Shown here piece by piece: positions 56,388-64,000 of a stretch of 64,000 nucleotides of DNA. The DNA is taken from the NCBI RefSeq assembly GCF_901709675.1, contig NC_051087.1, positions 17,123,067-17,187,066 of the forward strand, written 5' to 3'. The number at the start of each line of letters is the position of its first letter. Positions within the stretch are counted from its first letter, which is position 1. The notes below the pieces were generated by a model. It made no database searches, was not told the DNA's origin, and saw only the letters and a list, made by a program, of their open reading frames with translations. The stretch is from Syngnathus acus (lineage: Eukaryota > Chordata > Actinopteri > Syngnathiformes > Syngnathidae). Made by a program: the position numbers and the translations under genes.

Positions 56388-57563
56388 CAGGGGTCACCAA
56401 CCTTTCTTAAACCGAGAGCTACTTCCTGGGTACTGATTAAGGCAAAGGGCTACCAGTTTGACACACACTTCTGAAATAGCCAATTTGCTCAATTTGGCTT
56501 TCACTATGTGTTATTATTGTCATTTGCAGTTCACATGTAAGTGTGATTTTAACAAGAATAGCAAAAATACAGTCAAACCTAGGTTTTTGACCACAATCCG
56601 TTCCAGAAGGCTGCTCGAGAAGTGAATCGTTCGAATAACGAATCTATTTTTCCCATTACAAATAATGGAAAACATTTTAATCCGTTTCAAGACAAAAATC
56701 CCCGCCTTTTTTAAGCATTTTTTCATTTACGCATATTTGTCCGATCGCGCAACTGCAGCGCACCGCCGAACGCGCAACCGTAGTGCGTCGCCCACCGCGC
56801 AACTTCCCCGCGCTGGTCGCATTATTGTGACAGAGCCGTCACTGAAATTTAGAAAATATTTTTAAAGTCCTGATGTACTTTCCAAAATTTAAGTGGACCT
56901 AAGTGTGCAGGAGCTTAATATTGTCCGATCGCGCAACTGCAGCGCACCGCCGAACGCGCAACAGTAGTGTGTCGCCGACCGCGCAACTGCACCGCGCTGG
57001 TCGCATTATTGTGACAGAGCCGTCGCTAAAATTTAGAATATATTTTTAAAGTCCTGATATACTTTCCAAAATTTAAGTGGACCTCAGTGCGCAGGGAGCT
57101 TAATTTGGTCCGATCGCGCAACCGTAGCGCGCCGGGCGCTCACTGTCGCATTGCTTTAAGAGCGTCTTTTTGTTTTAGGATGGCTTTACCGCTCCCGCTT
57201 GCTTTCTTTGGAGGCATGATTAGGGGTTAATACAATCCTCAAAGTAACGAAAATACAATAACAACGGAGTCAGTCGGCAGCCGGGCCGCGCGGTCGGGTT
57301 TTCTCGGGTCCTCCCGGCTCATCTCGCTAGGTTCGACCTCCGAATTTTGTTCGACAACCGAAGCAAAAATATCTCGCATTTTTTGTTCGAATTCCGATTT
57401 GTTCAAGAACCAGGACGTTCGAAAACCGAGGTTTGACTGTAAAATAAATAGATGCTGCTCACTGACAAGTGCCGCTATTTGAGCAAATTTTATAAAAGTC
57501 CTGCGGGCGACTCATACGGTCCTCACGGGCGACCTGGTGCCCACGGGCACCGTGTTGGTGACC
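56388..57563. mobile_element. CAGGGGTCACC-type hAT with Tigger-like insert
   Basis: Starts CAGGGGTCACCAACCTTTCT after octamer CTCTAGAC (56380-56387, L2 sequence). The right end reads GTTGGTGACC and runs directly into L2 CTGCAGAC. The last four bases, the second octamer and one more base are lost between two GACC repeats. The left arm 56388-56569 is the most complete in the window. Confidence 0.87.
56570..57439. mobile_element. Tigger-like MITE, copy 3 (870 bp)
   Basis: CAGTCAAACCTAGGTTTTTG to CGAAAACCGAGGTTTGACTG, TA at 56568-56569 and 57440-57441. 185-bp units start at 56744, 56928 and 57113. Both termini and both flanks are intact, so this copy defines the element. Confidence 0.85.
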
Positions 57564-57677
57564 CTGCAGACATTTTTTGGGCCCTCGGGGTCACTAAAAG
57601 ACTAGCGTTTTGCGAACGGAGGTTACGAGATGGAACGTAAGGAACAACTAGGTCGACAAGATATGAAGGCACTAAGC

Positions 57678-57975
57678 CAGTGGTTCTTAACCGGGGGTTA
57701 ACCCAGGGGTGCGAGGATGCTTCCTAGGGCGTGCGAGGATACCCTGGGGGAAATTTACAATTTTTTGGGGATAATGGTGGGGTAACCGAAAAAAGTGAAA
57801 AATTCTGGAAATCAAGAAGGCATTGTGTTAATTGGCATTAGGGATAATGCTAATTAAGCCTTGTAGTTGTAAAGTAAACCAATTATTATTATAATAATTA
57901 TTTAGGGTTAGGTGTGCGAGAACTGGTTGGTGAAATGACTGGGGTGCGAACAAGGAAAAAGGTTAAGAACCACTG
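57678..57975. mobile_element. Small hAT MITE (298 bp) in the L2
   Basis: CAGTGGTTCTTAACCGGGGG to GGTTAAGAACCACTG. Octamers CACTAAGC (57670-57677) and CGCTAAGC (57976-57983); the intact L2 reads CGCTAAGC. No coding part. Confidence 0.9.
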
Positions 57976-58127
57976 CGCTAAGCCATTCGATGATTTATTG
58001 GTTAATAGAAGAACCTTGACATCTTAATTTTTGAGAACAAATGCATTTATAAACAGCATTAAAAAAACATTTCACCAAAAAACTACTATCAGTGATTCTC
58101 ATTTAATACGACACTGTTATTATGAAT

Positions 58128-59480
58128 TAGAAAATGCAATTTAAGGAGAAATTGCGTGTGAAGGCGAAGACTTTAAATACTGCCGAATGATGTTGAAACG
58201 AATTGAATTCCTTGAGATATGTGTGTGTGTGTGTTTCTGAATGTGATTTAAATGTGCTGAATGTTGTGGAATAGGTAGGCAAAAAAAACAGTTGAAAGTT
58301 GGAATGGGTTGAATCGGTTGAAAACTTTAGAAATTAGAGTAGAAAAACGAAATTTTGGAGAATTTGGTTGAATTTCAAATTTGAAAGTTTTGAATTTTTG
58401 CTAAGTGGGAAGTTGTGGAATAGGTAGGCAAAAGATGAACAGTTGAAAGTTGGAATGGGTTGAATCGGTTGAAAAATGTAGAAATAAGAGTAGGAAAACG
58501 AAATTTTGGAGAATTTGGTTGAATTTCAAATTTGGAATTTTGGAATTTTTGGTAAGTGGGAAGTTGTGGAATAGGTGGGCAAAAGATGAACAGTTGAAAG
58601 TTGGAATGGGTTGAATCGGTTGAAAAATGTAGAAATTAGAGTAGAAAAATGAAATTTTGGAGAATTTGGTTGAATTTCAAATTTGGAATTTTTGGTAAGT
58701 GGGAAGTTGTGGAATAGGTAGGCAAAAGATGAACAGTTGAAAGTTGGAATGGGTTGAATCGGTTGTAAAATGTAGAAATTAGAGTAGAAAAACGAGATTT
58801 TGGAGAATTTGGTTGAATTTCAAATTTGAAAATTTTGAATTTTTGGTTAGTGGGAAGTTGTGTTATAGGTAGGCAAAAGATGAACAGTTGAAAGGATGGA
58901 ATGGGTTGAATCGGTTGAAAACTAGAAATTAGAGGTGAAAAACGAAATTATGTGAAATTTTGCGGAAATTTTAAACGTGAAAACGTGAAAATTTTGAATT
59001 TGGCAATTTTGGGAATGTCGAGAATCTTTCCGAATGTGTTTCGAATGTGCTGAATGATGTGAATTTCAAACTGGAACGACGTAAATGTGAAATGTTGAAT
59101 GTCCCATTAAGAATGAATGGGGAAATATTTGTCGTAAATTAGCGAATTTTGCGAAAACTGAATATTTTTGGAATGAGAAAAATGCAAGCACTCATCTCGT
59201 GAATATTTGGAATACGTCAAAAGTGGAATGGAGTGAATCGGTTGAATTATGTGGAAGGAGTAGCAGGACAAAAAAGTGAGGAGAATAAAATAGAACTAGA
59301 AAATGCAATTTCTGGAGAAATTGCGTGTGAAGGCGAAGACCATGAATGGGAATTTTAGAAAAATTTGCGGCAAAACTTTTTTAAATTTGTAACAAAACAA
59401 AAACTACAGGTTCAAGAGGTTGACTTTGGAGCTCAAAAGTTGAAACGGGTTGAATCTGACAAAAATTGTAAAAGTTAGAG
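58128..59480. repeat. About 151-bp tandem repeat (five units) with flanking direct repeats
   Basis: GTTGAAAGTTGGAATGGGTT occurs at 58291, 58442, 58593, 58736 and 58887 (the last slightly altered). Units continue with AGAAATTAGAGTAGAAAAAC and TTTTGGAGAATTTGGTTGAA. A 45-bp segment with the hairpin GCAATTTCT-GG-AGAAATTGC at 59289 is repeated in decayed form at 58134. From 58930 to 59480 the text is related but looser. No coding capacity; family unknown. Confidence 0.7.
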
Positions 59481-59712
59481 CAAATGTTATATTTAGGTCA
59501 CTTCTGGTTTCATTTAACGCGGGCCTGATCGAACCTCCTTGCGGGACGATTCCGGCCCGCGGGCCGTATATCTTACACCTCTGTGTTAGGTCATGCTGAC
59601 CTTCTAAAACATACAGGCTGCTAATAATTTTTAAAGCTCAGGATATATGCACGCACAATTATTAGTACATGCTTACACATGTAAAATATATAAATACATA
59701 TATCTGCCAACA

Positions 59713-61995
59713 GATGCTCATCCATCCATCCATCTGTCCTCTCTCTACCGCTTATCGTGTGAGGTTGCGGGGGCAGCAGCTTCAGGAGGGACGCCCACAC
59801 TACCCTCTCCCCGGCCAGTTCGTCCAGCTCATCCCGAGGGATCCCAAGGCGTTCCCAGGCCAGCTGAGAGACATAGTCTCTCCAGCGCGTCCTGGGTCGT
59901 CCACTGGGTCTACTACCGGTGCGACATGCCCGGAACACCTCCCCAGGAGGCATCCTGATGAGATGCCCGAGCCACCTCATCTGGCTCCTCTCAACGTGGA
60001 GGAGTAGCGACTCTACTCCGAGTCTCTCCTGGATGACCGAGCTTTTCACCCTATCTCTAAGGGAGAGCCCGGACACCATGTGGAGGAAACTCATTTCGGC
60101 CGCTTGTATCCGGGATCTCGTTCTTTCGGTCACGACCCATAGCTCATGACCATAGGTGAGGGTTGGAGATGTTAATCGACCGGTAAATTGAGAGCTTTGC
60201 CTTTTGGCTCAGCTCTCTCTTCACCACGACGGACCGGTACAGAGTCCGCATTACTGCCGACGCTGCACAGATCCGCCTGTTGATGTCGCGCTCCATCCTC
60301 CCCTCACTCATGAACAAGACCCCAAGATACTTGAACTCCTCCACTTGGGGCAGGATCTCATCCCCGATCTGGAGAGGGCATTCCACCCTTTTCCGACCGA
60401 GGACCATGGACTCGGATTTGGAGGTGCTGACCCTCATCCCGACCGCTTCACACTCGGCTGTGAACCGCTCCAGTGAGAGCTGGAGATCACGGCCTGAAGA
60501 AGCCAACAGCACCGCGTCGTCTGCAAAAAGCAGAGACGCGATGCTGAGGTCCCCAAACCGGACCCCCTCAACGCCTCGGCTGCGCCTAGAAATTCTGTCC
60601 ATAAAAATTAGACAGAATCGATGACAAAGGGCAGCCTTGGCGGAGTCCAACCCTCACTGGGAACGAATCCGACTTACTGCCAGAAATGCGGACCAAACTC
60701 TGGCATCAGCGATACAGGGACCGAACCGCCCTTATCAGTTGGCCCGGCACCCCGTACTCCCGAAGCACTCTCCACAGAACCTCCCAAGGGACACGGTCGA
60801 ACGCCTTCTCCAAGTCCACAAAACACCACGGCCAGGGCGAAAGCCACACTGCTCCTCCTGAATCCGAGGTTCGACCTCCCGACGGACCCTCCTCTCCAGC
60901 ACCCCTGAAAAGACCTGAACAGGGAGGCTGAGGAGTGTGATTCCCCTGTAATTGGAACACACCCTCCGGTACCCCTTCTTAAAGAGGGAAACCACCACCC
61001 CAGTCTGCCAATCCAGAGGCACTGTCCCCGATGTCCACGCAATGTTGTAGAGGCGTGTCAGCCATGAGAGCCCCACAACATCCAGAGCCTTTAAGAACTC
61101 CAGGCGAATCTCATCCATCCCCGGGGCCCTGCCACCGAGGAGTTGTTTAACTACCTCAGTGACTTCTACCCCAAAGATTGGAGAGTCCGCCTCAGAGTCT
61201 CGAGGCCCTGCTTCCACAATGGAAGGCGTGTAGGTGGAATTGAGGAGGTTTTCGAAGTATTCACCCCACCGACTCACGACGTCCCGAGTCGAGGTCAGCA
61301 AGCACGCCATCCCCACTGTAAACAGTGTTGACGTTGCACTGCTTCCCCCTCCTGAGACGCCGGATGGTGGACCAGAATTTTCTCGAAGCCGTCCGGAAGT
61401 CATTCTCCATGGCCTCGCCAAACTCCTCCCACGCCTCAGCAACCGCCGAAGCCGCGTTCCGCTTGGCCATCCGGTACCTGTCAGCTGCCTCCGGAGTCCC
61501 GCAGGCCAAAACGGCCCGATAGGACTCCTTCTTCAGCGTGACGGCATCCCTTACCGCCGATGTCCACCAGCGGGTTCGGGGATTGCCGCCACGACAGGCA
61601 CCAACGACCTTATGGCCACAGCTCCGGTCGGCCGCCTCAACAATGGAGGCGCGGAACATGGTCCACTCGGACTCAATATCCCCCTTCCCCCGGAACGTGG
61701 GAAAAGCTCTGCCGGAGGTGGGAGTTGAAGCTCTTCCTGACAGGGGATTCTGCCAGACGTTCCCAGCAGACCCTCACAGGGCGTTTGGGTCTTCCAAGTC
61801 GGACCGGCATCTTCCCCCATCATCGGAGCCAACCCACCACCAGGTGGTGATCAGTTGACAGCTCCGCCCCTCTCTTCGCCCGAGTGTCCAAAACATGCGG
61901 CCGCAAATTCCAATGACACAACTACAAAGTCGATCATCGAACTGCGGCCTAGGGTGTCCTGGTGCCAAGTGCACACATGGACACCCTTATGTTTG
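59713..61995 (-). pseudogene. RTE-like LINE ORF2 (endonuclease end, RT, C-terminal domain)
   Basis: Reading from 61995 down: endonuclease end (TLGRSSMIDFVVVS, then STDHHLVV-like), the linker with WWTSAVRDAVTLKKESYRAV, RT motifs SIVEAGPRDSEADSPIFGVE and WQTGVVVSLFKKGYRRVCSN, VDLEKAFDRVPWEVLWRVLR, the catalytic FADDAVLLASSGRDLQLSLE near 60530, EFKYLGVLFMSEGRMERDIN, and the C-terminal HVERSQMRWLGHLIRMPPG to KLLPPQP. The 3' end is CATCCATCCATC in plus orientation (59718). Several frameshifts split it into five frames, but few residues are missing. It is 5'-truncated at about 61995. Confidence 0.85.
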
Positions 61996-62004
61996 AACAT
62001 GGTG

Positions 62005-62070
<66 letters not shown>

Positions 62071-62071
62071 A
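62005..62071. repeat. TGAT microsatellite
   Basis: About 16 tandem TGAT units next to the 5'-truncated LINE. 62072-62230 beyond it is A-rich with AAACAAAC and AATAAT runs. Confidence 0.95.
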
Positions 62072-62233
62072 TCTTTCTTTCGAACATCCAAAACAAAAAA
62101 GAAAAAAACCCAACAAATAACACTCTAAAGTGCCACATATAAGTCCATACAACAAACAAACAAAAAATAAACCAACAAACAGAAATAAATAAATTAATTA
62201 ATTAATAATAATAATACCGTAATTTTCCATGTA

Positions 62234-64000
62234 TAAAGTCAAAGTCAAAGTCTGCTTTATCGTCAACCTCTTCACATGCCAAGACACACAAAGAAATCGA
62301 AATTACGTTTCCACTATCCCACGGTGACAAGACATAGTACACGACATACATACAAGCAAACAACACAAAATAAAAACAAGAAGGCACAAACAATGAATAA
62401 TAAGAGTGATGAATAAATAACAAATAAACAAATAACACAATAAATAAATAAATAAGAGGAGCACAACGGAGCAAGTGTGCATACAACAGACAGCAGAATA
62501 TAGTGCAAAAGTAGAGGACGCTACGCAGAAGGGGGGAGAGAGTTCAGGATCCTAACAGCCTGGAGTACGAAGCTGTTGGTGAGTCTGGTGGTGCGGGAGC
62601 GCAGGCTCCTGTACCTCTTCCCAGAGGGTAGAAGATCAAACAAAGAGTGAGCGGGGTGACTCACATCACTCACAATCGTGGTCGCCTTGCGGGTGAGATG
62701 GGAGGTGTAAACGTCCTTCAAGGAGGGGAGTGAAGCACCAATAATCTTACCAGCCGTGTTCACTATGCGCTGGAGGGCCTTCATGTTGTAGTCTGTGCAG
62801 CTACCACCCCAAACAGCAATACAGCTGGAGAGGACGCTCTCAATGGTGCCACGGTAAAATGTAGTCATGATGCACACGCTCGCCTGAGTTTCCGCAGGAA
62901 GTACAGGCGGCGCTGGGCCTTCTTCGCCAGTGATGCGGTGTTGGTGGACCAGGAGAGATCCTCACTGATGTGCACCCCCAGGAACCTGGTGCTGCTCACT
63001 CTCTCCACCACAGCACCGTCGATGGTCAGCGGCAGGTGTCGGGTGTGACCCTTCCGGAAGTCAACAACAATCTCCTTGGTCTTGTTGACGTTCAGCAGGA
63101 GGTTGTTGTCCTTGCACCACGTGGTCAGAAGGTCAACCTCCAACCTGTATTGAGTCTCGTCGCCCTTGGTGATGGGACCCACCAGAGTCGTGTCGTCAGC
63201 AAATTTCACCATGCGGTTGGCGCTGTAGGTTGCAGCGCAGTCATGCGTCAGCAGGGTGAAGAGCAGCGGACTGAGCACGCAGCCTTGGGGGGCCCCCGTG
63301 CTCAGCGTGATGCTGGCGGAGATCTTGTCGCCAACACGTACCACCTGAGGTCTCTGACTGAGGAAGTTTAGTAGCCAGTTGCAGAGGTAGGTACTGAGGC
63401 CCAGCTTGGCGAGTTTGCAGATGAGTCGTTGTGGCACAATGGTGTTGAAGGCAGAACTGAAGTCCACAAACAGCAATCTCACATACGAGTCCCTACTCTC
63501 CAGGTGGGTGAGGGCCGAGTGGAGGGCCGAGCAGATGGCATCCTCAGAGGACCGTTTGGCTCGGTACGCAAACTGGAAGGGGTCTATGGTGGGGGGTAGA
63601 ATGGATCTGATGTGCTCCATGACAAGCCGCTCAAAGCACTTCATGATGATGGGCGTCAGTGCCACGGGGCGGTAGTCATTGAAGCAGGACGGGGCAGGTT
63701 TCTTCGGCACAGGTATGATGGTGGCAGCCTTGAAACACGAAGGGACGACGGCTTGCTGCAGGGAAATGTTGAAGATGTCCGTGAAGACAGCCGTCAGCTC
63801 CCCAGCGCAGTCCTTCAGCGCTCGACCCGGGATGTTGTCAGGGCCCGCCGCCTTACGAGTGTTGATAGCGGCAAGCGCCCTCCTCACGCTATCAGCAGAG
63901 AGGCACAGGGGCTGTTCTTGTGGAGGAGGAGGGGCCTTCAGCGGGCAAGTGCAGTTCTGAGCGTCAAAGCGAGCAAAGAAGCGATTGAGATCGTTGAGCA
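62234..64000 (-). mobile_element. Rex1 LINE, 3' part, continuing past the window
   Basis: The 3' UTR (62234-62520) ends in GACTTTGACTTTGACTTT in element orientation. ORF2 lies upstream to the window edge. A CCGTAATTTTCCATGTATAA fragment just outside (62218) looks like the end of a MITE. The element is in the same orientation as the palmitoyltransferase gene, in its presumed intron. Confidence 0.88.
62521..63960 (-). pseudogene. Rex1 reverse transcriptase, nearly intact with one frameshift
   Basis: 63960-62865 reads the [78 protein letters not shown], the catalytic [11 protein letters not shown], then [12 protein letters not shown] and [13 protein letters not shown] shift of one base near 62870 moves the C-terminal domain (TTFYRGTIESVLSSCIAVWG to LLPSGKRYRSLRSRTTRLTN) to another frame that ends at 62521. 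No internal stop in the RT. The endonuclease lies outside the window. Confidence 0.88.

Larger units (their letters stand above)
56200..58030 (-). mobile_element. L2 3' end, split by two hAT insertions
   Basis: Pieces 56200-56387, 57564-57677 and 57984-58030 join into a continuous reverse complement of L2 1660-1945. The first starts at a TCAAGTCAAGTCAAG tail. The last stops at GACATCTTAA, so it is a short 5'-truncated insert. It sits in the hAT of 56048 at a run of Ts. Confidence 0.85.
56048..59585. mobile_element. hAT element related to 46135, split by an L2 and a tandem array
   Basis: 56048-56190 and 58036-58125 together match 46165-46420 (GTGTTTGTGTGAAGTAATAT, TAGTAGGTAGTAAAGCATGG, CTATCAGTGATTCTCATT). 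An L2 is inserted between them. After 58130 the sequence differs. A hAT-like end (CCGGCCCGCGGGCCGTATAT, then ACACCTCTG) closes at 59585. Whether one element owns both ends is inferred. Confidence 0.55.

Overview
The window looks like teleost (probably percomorph) nuclear DNA that is dominated by transposable elements. The evidence is the mix of families: L2, Rex1 and RTE-like LINEs, a Copia element, Ty3/gypsy and retrovirus-like remnants, tRNA-derived SINEs, many hAT elements and several TA-flanked MITEs. There are no bacterial-type genes, operons or CRISPR arrays. The only host gene I can support is on the minus strand: two spliced exons (48576-49630 and 52590-52699) of a ZDHHC5/ZDHHC8-type palmitoyltransferase. 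They encode the long cytoplasmic tail, and the reading phase matches across the splice. The DHHC catalytic exons would lie beyond 64000 and the last exon left of 48576; I found neither.

Layout. 1-2434 is an L2 LINE. 2451-3700 is a decayed endogenous retrovirus env (minus). 3950-7495 is a Copia element with both LTRs (minus) and a deleted RT/RNase H region. 7.7-11.2 kb holds a MITE, a small hAT, an ERV LTR with a tRNA-His-type primer site and a large LTR-like repeat. 11.4-14.4 kb is a nest of hAT, Tigger-like and SINE insertions. 14.9-15.8 kb is a retroviral RNase H/integrase remnant. 18.0-18.8 kb is an inverted duplication of a LINE/LTR junction. 20130-24414 is a hAT element swollen by nested insertions. 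25-33 kb holds SINEs, two full MITE-B copies, a hAT and an interrupted RTE-like LINE. 33-45 kb holds L2 tails, a chimeric Tigger-like element, several small hATs with perfect target duplications, a solo LTR and more MITE-B copies. 45.5-48.1 kb is a gypsy derivative split by a hAT. 48.5-52.7 kb is the palmitoyltransferase region with a gypsy pol remnant in its intron. 54-59.6 kb is another multi-level nest. 59.7-62.0 kb is an RTE-like LINE and 62.2-64.0 kb a fairly well kept Rex1.

The most useful pattern is in the hAT target duplications. Nearly all read nnnTAnnn, the Buster-type signature. Two insertions of one hAT family hit the same L2 site in opposite orientations. Nothing here needs a new enzymatic system. 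The interest lies in how elements nest, capture and shorten each other: SINE capture inside a MITE, a variable 185-bp array inside a MITE, and several deletion-fused retrotransposon and transposase reading frames.
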